Counted from the first letter of the stretch, positions 33,093 through 44,871 are shown. The stretch: DNA of 64,000 bases from Lycorma delicatula (GCF_047948215.1 NC_134460.1:149662049-149726048); one strand, 5' to 3'. Notes: generated by a model from the sequence alone, not told the origin. Made by a program: numbers and translations.

Positions 33093-33470
33093 TTTGCAAA
33101 AGTAAATTTATAATATCCATAAATAAATTATTGATTTCATAAATAAATGACTGAAAGTAGTTTTTTTATGTACGTATTAGGTCACATAATCATTAAGGTT
33201 GTAGGCGACCTGAATAAATCACAAATCACTATGAAATATTTATTTAATTTTGAAGATAAACATTTCACGCTACGATTTCTAAGGAAAGCGAAGAGTGAAG
33301 CAATTCCTTTTTTCTTTTTTTAACCGACAAACATGTATAAAAGGCCCACCGAAATTCTAGAAAAACTGGCAATTTGTGGAAAACATTAAAAATGATTATT
33401 TAATAAGTTAAAAATCGCTAATTAATTAGAGAATATAATTATTCTCGGACAAAGCAGCTCTGAAAAGTAA
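33093..33470. other. No gene seen
   Basis: A+T-rich spacer between family A and SINE-2. Confidence 0.4.
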
Positions 33471-33758
33471 CCCACAGGGTTGGCCTAGTGGTTAAACTCG
33501 TCATCGCAAATCAGATGATTTCGAAATCGAGAGTTCTGAGGTTCAAATCCTAGTGAAGACAGTTAATTTTATATGGATTTGAATACTAGATTGTGTATAC
33601 CGGTGTTCTTTGGTGATTGGGTCTCAATTAACCACACATCTCAGAAATGGTCGACCTGAGACTGTGCAAGACTATACTTCATTTACATTCATATATATCA
33701 TCCTCTGAAGTAATATCTTACGGTGGTTTTGGTGGCTAAACGGAAAAAGAAAGAGGTG
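33471..33758 (+). mobile_element. SINE-2, near full-length copy
   Basis: CCCACAGGGTTGGCCTAGTG start, B-box-like GGTTCAAATCC, GTATACCGGTGTTCTTTGG, CAATTAACCACACATCTCAG, tail ATCATCCTCTGAAGTAATAT..GGTGGCTAAACGG and an A-rich end. No convincing TSD is seen. Confidence 0.8.
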
Positions 33759-34549
33759 AGATACAACATGACTTGTAAAGTCAGCAGATACTGACTTTAC
33801 CATAGACATAGGAAGGACTGAAACAAGTGGTGCAGAGCAATTAATTAGTCTTCCATCAAGAAATAATAATAACAACTTATACTCTACTCGGTAGGGGAAT
33901 GTTCTGACAACAGGTACATCGTTGCTACGTAACGTCTATAGCTACTGTCGCGTGTTCGCGATTCAATATTTAGAGACTGACAAATGTAAAATTTTTTATA
34001 AATACAGTTTAATAGTTTATAAAATATATAATAAAGTGTAACAATAAAAATAATAAATATTTAACGTATAAAACAATAATTCAAATTAAAAACAAAACTG
34101 ATTTAATGATAATTAAATTATAACTACCAAGATACAGTCCGGTTTACTAAACGCTTTTGAATTTTCAATTAACAATTCACCTTCTGCATTATTCACTTTT
34201 TCTGTTTACCTTTATAAATGAATAGAATACTTTCACTTTCACTCTTAATTACAAATAACCAACGAACAACTTCTTGTTTGCAACCGCTGTCCAAAATGAA
34301 ATGCTAGTGACGCAGTTTTCACCCTATGTTATCGAAAACTTACTGTTATTGCTTTTATCTCACGCTTCAGCGAACTCGAACTGGCAAAACTATTGATTCT
34401 GTCCGCCGTTCACGGTAGTGTTTATACCTCCTGGCCTGCGGAACCGGTACCCGACCCGTCCGCTTGATTGTTCAAGTGTAATATTTTTTATCGTCCGCAC
34501 CTTCTACGTTTTAAATATATGATATCTTATTATAATTATTATTAACGTA
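33759..34549. other. No gene seen
   Basis: A slightly G+C-richer patch at 34370-34480 is unassigned. The mariner element begins at 34550. Confidence 0.35.
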
Positions 34550-35699
34550 CAGGGTGTCCCATATAAAACGCAACCCATCAATCACTCATCCATGAAATTT
34601 AAAAAGTCAAGCTTACTCCCCTACTCGTTACTGAAATGGACTCGTCCAACATCTGAACATCGCGGCGACGCAGTAGAACACTACCGATAGTAACAACAAT
34701 GCAATCATAACGTTCAGTGTATTGCTAGAGACAAGATGGTATTTTCGCTAGATGAACGTGTTTTCATTGTTGAGTTGTACTTCAGTACGAAATCAGCGGT
34801 TGCAGTGCAAGATTTGTTCTGCCATAAGTACCCAGATAAACCAGCTCCTAACAAAACATCAGTATTAAGGTTAGTTACAAAATTTAGAGAAACCGGGTCT
34901 GTTAATAACAAAAAACACAAAAGATCTGCATCAGTGTTGAATACAGATACAGTCACTGAAATCAAAGACCGATTACTCGCCTCGTCAAATAAATCGATCA
35001 CACGTTTGTCTGCTGAAATTAATTTGTCTAAATCAACTGTTCATCTGGCGACCAAACAATTACAATTACGACCTTATCGCATTCAAACGGTTCATCGACT
35101 TCTTGTCGATGACCCGCAGAAGTTGGGCGTGTGGTGCGCGATATCGCGGAAGAAAATAATCGGTCCTATTTTTTTCGAGTACACCATTAATGCAAAACGA
35201 TATCAGGATATTTTATTTCAGTTCATCGCACTCTTGGAAGAGGAAGACAGACACTGCTAGCTACAACATGACGGTGCGACATCGCACTACGCAGGTTTAA
35301 CTTCTGATTTCGTTGAGAAATTCTTTGGTAATCGTGTTATCGGTCGAGGCTTGTGGCCACCAAGATCTCCAGATTTGACTGCGGCGGATTTTTTTCTACG
35401 GGGTTACCTCAAAGAAAAAGCCTACAGCGACAAACCACGAACACTTTGAACGATTTAAAGTCAATATTTAACAAACTGTATTAAATATCCAGCCACAAAC
35501 TTTGAAAAAAGTTGCAAGAAACGCTGTAAAAAGAATTGAAGCTTGTATTCAAGAAGATGGCGGCCACTTCCAACATTTACTCTAAATTTAAGGTAATGGT
35601 TGGTAGTAATAAAAATTACATTTACATTTACACATGCCTTTTTATTATTTCAATACCTACCAATATAAGGTTGGGTTGCGTTTTATATGGGACACTCTG
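34550..35699 (+). mobile_element. Mariner-type element, copy 2, with terminal inverted repeats
   Basis: 1,150 bp. The left TIR starts CAGGGTGTCCCATATAAAAC and the right TIR is its complement (ending GTTTTATATGGGACACTCTG), matching over about 28 bp with one difference. TA precedes the left end (34548-34549); the right flank reads AA. Very similar to 20091-21228 over shared parts, so the family amplified relatively recently. Confidence 0.88.
34736..35449 (+). pseudogene. Mariner-type transposase, copy 2: first catalytic Asp region deleted
   Basis: From ATG 34736: MVFSLDERVFIVELYFSTKS (first HTH), ITRLSAEINLSKSTVHLATK (second HTH), LRPYRIQTVHRLL. The frame then passes directly into VDDPQKLGVWCAISRKKIIG, skipping the segment with TDEARFHLDG (first Asp) that copy 1 retains. 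A TAG (35258-35260) replaces a likely Trp codon just before LQHDGATSH (second Asp). The same frame then runs through WPPRSPDLTAADFFLRGYLK to a TGA at 35447-35449. One stop plus one in-frame deletion inactivate it. Confidence 0.88.
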
Positions 35700-36305
35700 A
35701 ATTTGATTAATTTATTATTTGTAGTATTTTTTAAAACAACTTTTCAATTCCTAGACTAAATGGAGTGTATTCATTTTTTATATATAGTTTTTCCTTTTAA
35801 TCTGGTAATAATTTTATATTGTTAGTTGTATTAATTTTATTATTTATTTTGTCGCTTAATTTAATTATAGTGTTAATATTAATAACTATTAGTAATAGCA
35901 ATAGTTTTTATTATTTCTATTTCTTTATTTAAAGAAACTTTATCACGATTGAGATAATGTATGGTTCTATATAACAGTGAATTAAAAACTGCCATCTTTT
36001 GGGACCACGGACGAAATGAATTGTAATTAATTAAAAAAAGTAAATCCACATATAAGAAATATGTTAAAATTAAGTTAATAAATAATATAGCACATATAGT
36101 CAAAACTGATAAAACAGGTACACCCGTTATTATACATAAAACATTATATTGAAAAAATTAAGCAATTTATTAACGATAATAATTTTACAAAAATAAAACC
36201 CTCATAAATATTGATATAAAAATATTTAAAATTTTAATCAATAAAACTAAATATGTAATACCGAATGATAAAATAAAAAATTAATTTAACAAAAAATTTT
36301 AATAC
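35700..36305. other. A+T-rich DNA, no gene seen
   Basis: May include a degraded N-terminal part of the Penelope-like element that follows. No motif seen. Confidence 0.35.
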
Positions 36306-36309
36306 ATAT

Positions 36310-37265
36310 ACACCATATATGAAAACTTTACCAAAAATACATCAAATTAATACGCCAATAAGCCCATTAGTTGATTTTATTCGTTCACCAACATATTTTT
36401 TAAGTAAATTTTTAGCAAATACATTAAAAAATTAAATTAAATTAAACAATACATACACTTTAAAAAACGGTTATAATATTCTAGATCTTTTACATAAAAT
36501 AACATAAATAATAGTTCAAAATGTATATCTTTAGATATTTGCAATATGTACTGTAATGTAGACGTAAATAAAACTTTAACAATCGTTAAAAAACAATAAA
36601 GATTTAAATATCCATTATATAAACGAATTAATTGACATGATAAAATTGTGTTGCGATTGTAATTTTTTAACTTTCAATAACCTTCGGTTTGGCGATGGGT
36701 GAACCGTTATCGGCAATTATGGCAGAAATATACCTACAATTTTTAGAAGATACTGATTAATAATATCCTAAACCGACATGATATTATGTTATACAAACGT
36801 TATGTTGATGACACCGTAATCGTATATAATGAAAATGAATCGGATACAATATTAGATAAATTTAATAAAATTGATAAACACATAAAAGTTACCGTGGAAA
36901 TAGAAAATTACACTCGTTTAATTTATTTTAGAATACACGGATAGTATAAAAAAAAATAAACCAGAAAATTCTAACTGCTAAATATATAATAGATAATGGT
37001 CATCCGTACAACCCAAATACTTTTATGAAAATTTTAGACAAATTATTATAATATATCTAATTCAGAAAAATATCACATTTACAATAAACATAAAAATTTA
37101 ATTAATGAGAAAAAATTCTTTAAAGATGATAAATTGTTTAAACACGCCCTATATAGATATAAAGAAATAATAATTCAAATAAAATATCATTCTTACAACA
37201 CGGTTTTCGTTGGTTTTATTTTAATCCACCAGATTACAATGTACATTTCAATCAGTATACTGATG
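36310..37265 (+). pseudogene. Penelope-like element reverse transcriptase relic
   Basis: TLPKIHQINTPISPLVDFIR and SPTYFLSKFLANTLKN (36320-36430) match the PKIHK...P-R-P-I-V / SPTY-LSK-LA block of Penelope RTs. Then YTLKNGYNILDLLHKIT, a SLDIC block (motif A equivalent), LAMGEPLSAIMAEIYLQFLE (about 36690-36755), and LYKRYVDDTVIVYNENESDT (about 36790-36850), where YVDD is the catalytic motif. DKFNKIDKHIKVTVEIEN follows. Interrupted by several stops and frameshifts. No GIY-YIG endonuclease was recognised downstream. Confidence 0.75.
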
Positions 37266-37725
37266 ACTAGCTATCAGTCACGACTGTTTAATATTTTAAT
37301 TCTTTAACTGTATTTTATAATGATATTTGACGACGGTCTAAGGACTGAAAGATCTCGAGAAGTCAAAATTAATCGCTTGTAAGGTGGATTTGCACTTTTT
37401 AATAATATATTTTTCTTTATATCCGACTATTCTTGAATTCGATATTAACCAAAGTGGATCATTTTTACTCCGAATATGTCGATCTGTTATTTCATTTCAT
37501 TTTTTGGTGTTATTTTTTAAAGCTTGATCGAAGTAGTTTGATTGGAGATATGAGTTCTATTAGGATCTGTCCATAACGGAAAACGTAATTTCAGTATTTT
37601 TATTGATTTCAGTTTCAAGGTAATATTTTCTTTCGTGCACGAGTGTATTTTAAGCGAGCTGAGTTGAAGAAATCGTTTTCTGAAAAACAAAACAGCTTTT
37701 TTATTACACATTCACAAGAAAGTTG

Positions 37726-37795
37726 AACTCCACGGTGATGTGAAAACGTCTCTATTTTTCAACCGGAAGGTTTTAGGTTCGGGTCCCGGTAAAAC
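37726..37795 (+). repeat. Possible eroded SINE-1 head
   Basis: GGTTCGGGTCCCGGTAAAAC is B-box-like and lies at the spacing expected from a TTTCAACCGGAAGG block that resembles the SINE-1 TTTCATCCGGAGG. Confidence 0.35.
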
Positions 37796-37852
37796 ATAAA
37801 ATCCATACTTCATAAAATTCCACAAATTCTTTTCTCACGTAATTTATTATTT

Positions 37853-38118
37853 TAAATTATTAAATTAATGGAGGATATAGGAATTAAAAGAAAAACTATT
37901 AAAAAATTGCTATAAAAAAGCTCTTGGTTGATCATTTCTTCGATTTTCCCGGCTGGGATCACGTCAAGCAACATTTGTATTTCTCTTTCCTGGTCTTCCA
38001 ATAGTGCTTCACTCTTTCGCTTTTTTTTGCATTCTCTCTTATGACCAGACGTTATTGGTTTCCTTTCTTCTCCTTCTCTTGGAAAACGTTGAAATCTAGT
38101 GCTTTTCTTAAAGTCGTT
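37853..38118 (-). other. Unrecognised charged open stretch
   Basis: A minus-strand frame open for about 88 codons without a useful ATG. Residues include RFPREGEERKPITSGHKREC, KKKRKSEALLEDQEREIQML and LDVIPAGKIEEMINQEL. The composition is coding-like, but I do not recognise a family. The flanks give no exon evidence beyond an AG/GTAAAA step near 38120, which could be chance. Confidence 0.25.
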
Positions 38119-38472
38119 TTACCTTGTACTCTTTCTTTATCTTTAGACATTTTCATTTATTTTCGATCTTTTTTAAGCGATGAGGTCCATTGATTTCAGT
38201 TGTTTATGTGGTAAATCTGGTTGAAGATTTATTTTGTCAGCCTGTTATTAAGGTGGCGTTATTAGATTGGCTCTTCTTTTTCTGATGGAATGTAACAATT
38301 TCTCAGTTTCATTGTATTGTACAGATCTTTATTATCTATGAAATTGTATTCGTTTTAGCCTATTTCGCTAGTCCTAGGATTTATATCAAGACATTTCTAT
38401 CCTTTTTTTCTATTTCATTTAGTTGCCTAAACTGAAGATGCATACTGATGCTTACAGGCTTTCTAGTTTTAT
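38119..38472. other. No gene seen
   Basis: A+T-rich sequence leading to family D, possibly the far 3' flank of the Penelope-like relic. Confidence 0.3.
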
Positions 38473-39605
38473 TATTGTACTAGCCGACCGTCTAGCCAGA
38501 ACCTGGATCCTCGAGGCTCAGGTCGGCCCAGGCGAATCCCGGAGCCAACTCAAAGGCTACTCGGGGCCTCCCGCGTCCAAGGAACCTACCCCGTAGCCTT
38601 AGAGCTCGCTTTGCCCATCATTCCCAATTTTCCAGGAGGATCGGCGCTCTGGACACCCGCAGAGCTTGCTTTGGTCGCCATTCCCATCTATCTTGAGGGC
38701 TCCAGCCCCTGGACCCTCGCACCGTCGTTATCCTCACCGTTGTGAGAATAATACTGATAAATAATAATTATATTATTCAGGCTTTATAGAAACCTAAAAA
38801 ATTAACTGAATTACAAAAGAGAGAATAATAATAACTATGATAGCTAAAGTACACACAGCTTTGACTACGAAAAATTCAAAGCATTTCTTTGCCAAGGTAG
38901 TTGAATATAATAATGAAGTAGAAGGATTAATCTATTTTTTCCTTAATGGATATCTTTGATTCACAACTTCACCCTCCTTAAGGAAGAAGAAATAATGAAT
39001 ATTTTTAATATCTTAACCTTCAAGGGAGCTGGAGCCTCGGTTGATGGCTTAAAACCTTCCCTGGAATAACACAAACGTATCCTGCAAATTTGAAAGTAGT
39101 CTGTCGGTCGGTTCCCGCGTGATGCAAACAAATAGACAAACTTTATATATATATAAATTTCCGAATAACATATTGAGAGTGTACCTGATGCATACAAAAG
39201 TTAGCCTTCAACCTACTAACAAATATCCCGTTTCAGTTTTGAAAATCAGACGATTGTTTGCAGAGATATTATAAGAGCACCCCATTGCACCTCCCAAAAC
39301 AGCGCCCCAGGGGCAACCCGTTTGTTACCGGTCGATGGTGATGATCGGTCTAGTTTCTCACGAGGTGCTCGCATATCTCACCACTCTAGCCTCACAAGAA
39401 GTCCCAGGTTCAGTTCCAACCCAGCTCGCACAGAGAGAGACTCACAGTTGAAGTTCATTAAAATTTGTAATATATATTACAAATATATATTTTTTTTTCG
39501 AGATAATATATCTAAAAGCCTTCTCAGTTATGCCAAGAAACATGTGTAAAAATTTGGTTGCGATTGATAAACTCTCTTCCTCTTTATATAATAGTATAGA
39601 TTGAT
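38473..39605 (+). repeat. Family D, long copy
   Basis: Starts ACTAGCCGACCGTCTAGCC with a G+C-rich head (38480-38740), then TAATAATTATATTATTCAGG, GATGGCTTAAAACCTTCCCT, a TA tract, GAGAGTGTACCTGATGCATA and CACCACTCTAGCCTCACA. It ends near TTTATATAATAGTATAGATT (39584-39603). The ACTAGC...ATAGTATAGATT ends recall non-autonomous elements common in insects; the class is unresolved. No protein. Confidence 0.75.
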
Positions 39606-40985
39606 TTTGGCTTTTATTGTTGACTGTGTGTTTGTTCAGTTGTTGAGTAACCACGTCTGAAGCCGAACTGATGGTTAGCAATAACATCCCCTTGCCTCAA
39701 AATCGGCCGTAACCTCAGAAGAAGTAGTTTTTCAAACACCTTTTATAGAATAGGTAACAGGGTATGAAGCTACATCACGAGAATAAAATACTGTTAACAC
39801 AATATTTACGCAATTTATAATATTATTTATACTCGCAATTTAAACATTACAAATTCATTTATAAAAATATCATTACGTAAAAAAAAATATATAAATAATT
39901 TATCGTAAAACTGTATTGTTTTTTGAACAACTGAAGCTAATAAATATCAGTAGAAAGTTTTCTATCGGATTTACGCATGATAGTTATATTGCAGAAAGTT
40001 CAGTGGTCCGTATTATACGCACGCCTTCTTAATATTGCGATAATGTTTTGTTGTGGAATGTTTACAAATGTAAACATTGAATGAAACAATTTTTTTTTTT
40101 TTTTTTTAAGAAATACTGAAATATTCTTTTTCCTTTTTTTTAGTTTCAAAATAAAAATGTTAGTAAAATTTATTTTTTGTAATTGCACATTTTTAATGTG
40201 TATGTACACATTTTTATTACATTACAACACATTGAAGTTATAGTAATCAAAACGTACGTATGTAATGTATAAGTTTTTTTTGTAGGTAGGGAGGGTTGCA
40301 AGAGTTGTACTGTAACTTTTCAATTACAACTTTTTATAACTCGTATCTTAAAAATATTTGTTATTTTGCGAAAGGTTATGTTTAATTATTTATTAAATAT
40401 TATAAAATATGCAAAATGATATCGTTCTAATTTAGATTTCCACCCGATCAGACGCTTTTAAGAATACTGAAGAACCGAAATCAGTTGATAGATTAGTTAC
40501 GGTTTCAGGTGAATAGCTTTTACACCCGTTTCTGAAATATGATCATATCTGTTCGCGTAACTTATCTGAAAGCAATCAATTTTACAGAATACTTATCATA
40601 AAATTTCGTATCTTTTGTAGATTTACATGAAGATAATGAAATTTATCAAAAACGTTTAATATTTCACCGATGAAAAGGTGTACAATTGTTTACACTGCTA
40701 CAGAATAAACATCAGATTCTAAAGAAAACAAGTGACGTGACTGAAAATTTCTTGATATATATTATTTTTTGGGATTCAATTAACAGAATTATCACAGGAT
40801 TAGTTAGTACCGGTACAAGTTCTACGCTATACGTGTGTCAACATTCTTCTCATTTAAGCTGATGTAAAATATTGACAATATATTGTACGTTCGTTTTCTC
40901 AAAAATGTAAATGAAAGAAGATATATCGTACGGTTTTCCTCCCGATCTTCATGTGAATATGTAATTCCGAATTTAAAGGTTTAGA
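39606..40985. other. A+T-rich DNA, no gene seen
   Basis: T-run at 40090-40107. No coding or repeat family recognised. Confidence 0.4.
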
Positions 40986-41600
40986 TGGATTTTGATTTTT
41001 TTTTAAACCCGGCCTTTTTTTAAATTTTTTTGTAACAAATGAAGATATCAACTTGATTTTTGGTGTGGGTAATTTTCATATAAATATCTAAAGACCGGCC
41101 TCCGTGGCGCGAGTGATAGTGTCTCGGCCTTTCATCCGGAGGTCCCGGGTTCGAATCCCTGTCAGGCATAGCATTTTCACACGCTACTTGTCATTCATCT
41201 CATCCTCTGAAGCAATACCTAACGGTGGTCCCGGAGGATAAAAAAAATCTAAAAACCAATCGCCAGATTTTCGAAATTTGACCTTGAAAGGGGTAAAGAA
41301 AGGTAAAAAAATTGAATAACTGCAAATTTTCACCGTTTCCGATTATACTAAACGAGATAACGATAGACTGTAACGATACTAACGCTAGACTGATAACGCT
41401 ATACTAACTAGATAACGTTAGACTGGGGCTCGTAAATACTCTTCAGATAAATATCTAAAAACCATTTTCGGCTTTTTTTTAATTTCGATTTCTTAAAGGG
41501 TGCAAAGTTGTATGTAATGTAAGGGCTGCTTAACCGACACCCACTGCTATTGCATGTGCAACGCGACTGGCTGCAGCTGCCTTCGGTTACTCGACTAAAG
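40986..41600 (+). repeat. Family E repeat, interrupted by SINE-1
   Basis: Matches 51790-52200 in inverse orientation: AAATGAAGATATCAACTTGA, CATATAAATATCTAAA, then (after the SINE) GAAATTTGACCTTGAAAGGG, CAAATTTTCACCGTTTCCG, TCTTCAGATAAATATC and CGCGACTGGCTGCAGC. The SINE is absent from the other copy. Confidence 0.75.
41103..41246 (+). mobile_element. SINE-1, full-length, about 144 bp, with 7-bp TSD
   Basis: GACCGGCCTCCGTGGCGCGA start, A-box-like region, TTTCATCCGGAGGTCCC, B-box GGGTTCGAATCCC, then GTCAGGCATAGCATTTTCAC, CATCTCATCCTCTGAAGCAA, CGGTGGTCCCGGAGG and an A-tail. Flanked by ATCTAAA (41096-41102 and 41247-41253). The paralogous family E copy near 52050-52090 lacks it, which confirms the ends. 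Confidence 0.88.
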
Positions 41601-41744
41601 AACATAAAATAAAAATATTTAAAAGATTTTTTTAAAAAATGAGAAGTGAAATTCGGTCACTTTCTAGCGGTGTTTGTCGGGTAACGCTAAGAACCGGGCA
41701 AAATACATTTTTACCCTACGAAGGACGAGTAGACTTTCCTTTCT

Positions 41745-42325
41745 TGTGAAAGTCCTTTCCCTTCTGATGCGCGGTTTCCACACAGAACTTAATTTAAGAT
41801 ACTTATTTTATTTAATTCAATAATTCTGACTAAAATACGCGAGCATACCATATTTAGTTCGCGTGGGTGTGGCAGTACTGGCGGCGACAGTCGGCACTAA
41901 CTATTTAACGTAATTTCACAACAACAAATTTCACTTGTACCGTCGAAAGACTGGTGTAGCTGCGAGGCTTAACGCACCAGGCACTGAATTGACTGGGCGG
42001 TCGTGTTCGTGATCCGGCCAGACCGAGTTATTTTTTTACACTTAAAATATTAATAATTTATCTAATTCTGCCGCTCGCCTGTGACGTCACAATATACCAG
42101 TTTTTTTGCAAATATTGTTATTTTTTAATCGTTAATAAATATGCCTAAGAAAAATATCACATTAACATTAACCTTAACATCCAGAAAATTTCCATCCGGT
42201 TTTTTTTGTTCCTTACGTGTCAAAACGTCAAGATCCGGTGCAAACTGCATACGCCCAAATTTGACCGATTACAATACTTTCCCTTCCAGAATTATAGCGC
42301 TATCTAAATGGGAAAGTTAAAAAAA
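41745..42325 (+). repeat. Family A, internally deleted copy
   Basis: CTTCTGATGCGCGGTTTCC start, tRNA-like module (GGTGTAGCTGCGAGGCTTAA; B-box eroded to GTTCGTGATCC), CTGTGACGTCACAAT, then a jump (about 42165) to ACATCCAGAAAATTTCCATC and the end hairpin CTTTCCCTTCCAGA..ATCTAAATGGGAAAG. Confidence 0.8.
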
Positions 42326-42943
42326 GAAAAATTAAGTTAATAAAATTAATTAAATTAAACTTGTTATTGCTTTTTACATGTATAACACTATTTGTAATAT
42401 ATTATTGTATTATATTATATGTATTATGTATGCATTATTATTATTATCTTTTTATATGTATTACTATATTTTTATGTGTACGCGCTCGCGTGTGCGTGTG
42501 TGTGTTTTTAACTATTTAAAAGATAAAAGATAAAAAATTAGCTAGCAAAACTTTTTTATTTACTTCTTGGTCCAGATGTTTAGCTCCAGAGACGTCTCTG
42601 TAAAATACGCTGACCCATTACCTGACACAAAGATTTAATGCGCCTGTGCACGTTTCTACCAAAACGATGCGGTTACGTGTCAACGCATGCCCCACCTTCT
42701 TTTATACAATAAAAGATGCTTTTCATACGTCATGTATGTCATAATGATTCATTAACGGCTTACATTTTTATTAAACTACATTAAATGTAATCTAATCGTA
42801 TTTTGCTTATTATTAATTTATTGTTTTACTAATTGTTTAAACATCGACTTGTTTATTTATTTTTTAATTAAAAAAGCAAATTATTAGGTAATTAAAAATA
42901 ATTATTTTAATTTTTTATATATGTATATATTAATAATAATATT
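42326..42943. other. A+T-rich DNA, no confirmed gene
   Basis: A TG/CG microsatellite lies near 42476-42506. GACGTCTC and CATACGTCATGTATG palindromic bits occur upstream of the candidate frame at 42944, but no TATA/Inr pair could be defended. Confidence 0.3.
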
Positions 42944-43330
42944 ATGTCAACGTCACAAAAAAAATCACAAAAGATGGAATGTGGTGGGGGATGTTGTTTC
43001 TCTCCCGAGAAGAAATCGATTCGCGACTCCAGCTCTAGTGCTTCGGAATCAGGTGCACGGAGCACTAAGGTCGTCAGTCCCGTGTCAAACGAGCGTGAAG
43101 TGGACCTTAACGTTAAACACTCTCTTGTTCTCCGTATCGTATCATGTTTATTCATAGTTAAGGAATCGTTAGTTTTCGGACGATTTATTAATTTAAATAA
43201 TCTGTTTATACCGAACACCCTACTACGTTTAATTCTTTTTAACGACAACGTGAGTATATCGTATACGACTACTTTGTATGCAAATAATTCATCTGTATTA
43301 TTAGCTGTATCGAGATATAGCTTTAATTAA
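42944..43330 (+). other. Candidate 5' coding exon or chance frame, 128 codons
   Basis: ATG 42944 opens a Lys/Ser/Cys-rich start: MSTSQKKSQKMECGGGCCFS, then PEKKSIRDSSSSASESGARS and TKVVSPVSNEREV. The first about 60 codons use G+C-richer codons than the flanks; after about 43120 the composition reverts to A+T-rich and the peptide looks random. This is compatible with a first exon ending near GAGC/GTGAAGT (about 43092). No family is recognised. It is the best host-gene candidate in the window, but still weak. Confidence 0.25.
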
Positions 43331-44871
43331 TTAATAAAATTAACTTAATTCTAGCCTATTTTACTTCTATTATTCTATAATGCATTTTAAAAAATAATTT
43401 TTATCGTAATTTTCCTACTGTTATATTTTCGATTAAAAAAGAGTTGTTTCTTATTTATTTCTTATAAAAAATTAAATTACGATTTAACTTTTATAGTCGT
43501 TTAGCTAATTTTAAAGTTATTTAATTACTATTTATAATGGGTACGAGTCGAATGTAATAATTATGTCGTTTGATTCGAAACTGATAAAATAAGTAATAAA
43601 AATTAGTTTTTAACTCGTTAAAGAGTTAAAGGTTTTTTTTATATTTTACGAGAAAAATTATTAATATTGAGATAAAGATCGTTTAAAATTTAAGACGCGG
43701 TGTAAATTTTCTTTTTCTTTCTTTCATAGCTTCTGTTTAAAATTTTAAAAAACCCAAATTTTATTTTTTTGAGTAATATAAAAAATAAAAAATTGATTAT
43801 TAGAATAATTTTACCTTATATTTTGATGTGAATATTAATATAGTTTTACGTTGATTTATATGAAACAGCGTAACTGAAAGCAAAGAAAAAACTAGTTTCG
43901 TAAATCTTTAAGAAAAATTCGTTTCCAGCGTTTAATATTTATAAACGGACTTTATCATATCTTCAACTACCGACTGCTGTCGTAGAAAAAATTACTTAAT
44001 TTAATTTATCTAGCTTGAATTATTTCAAAATAAATAATAAATTTGTTTTAAAGCCGCTTTAAGTTTTACATTTAAATCGTTTTGAAAAAGAAAACATAAC
44101 GCTCAGAAAAACTAGAAATATTTAGCATTAAATGGTAAAAATAAATTGTTACGTAGAATATTAAGATGTTAATAATTAAAACTTGTAAAATCAACTATAA
44201 CCCCTTCCGTGTTCGTAAACTTGTATACTACTGCACCCAGTCGTTATTAAATGTTCAATAAAAGACCCATTCTGTAATAATTGAAAAGTAAAATCTAAAA
44301 CCGACCGATTTTTGTTTAAAATAAATGGACCGATTAAATTTTTTAAACGATTTTTAATAAACGTTCCTTTATTCGTTCTAAAACATTAATCAAATTTATC
44401 TTGATGGTTTTTTGCCGTACAATTAATTCACACCGTGGTAAATCCTTCGATATAAACTAGTATTCGAAGTAAATTAATAATTAATAAAGTAAATTAATAA
44501 TAAACTTTAGTCATTGGTATGCGGCTGTCGCATTACATAGTTGCCACGAATAAATTTTATCAAGAACTGAATACATTTTTCCTCTTTTTTATTGTAATAT
44601 GATCATATGAAAACCGATAGTCAGTTCTATATATGTATTTAATGTAACACAAAATTTATAGGTAATGTTTTACTTCGATCAATCTATGAATTTTTTTCCT
44701 ATTATTAATAAAATTGACTGCTCATTAGTCACTAATAAACGTGATCAGTATGTAATGAAACTACAGCCGCTTGAATGATCTCCCTGATTTATTAAATGCA
44801 GCAGCAAATTGGCTGTTGGTATTTAATAATTTCTCTCAGCTTTAATTTTAAGGTGAAGTATTTCATAAAAA
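43331..44871. other. A+T-rich DNA, no gene seen
   Basis: No repeat or coding signal recognised. If 42944 is a true exon, this could be intron. Confidence 0.4.

Noticed and set aside
37255..37300. Hammerhead ribozyme near the Penelope relic (CTGATGA core)
   Set aside because: CTGATGA is present, but the matching GAAA core and closing stems are not.
41103..41180. Possible true tRNA gene
   Set aside because: The anticodon stem does not pair properly, the element is repeated in the window, and it carries a SINE tail with TSD.
42907..43248. Minus-strand frame overlapping the candidate exon
   Set aside because: The plus-strand frame has the more protein-like start; this one appears to be its shadow.
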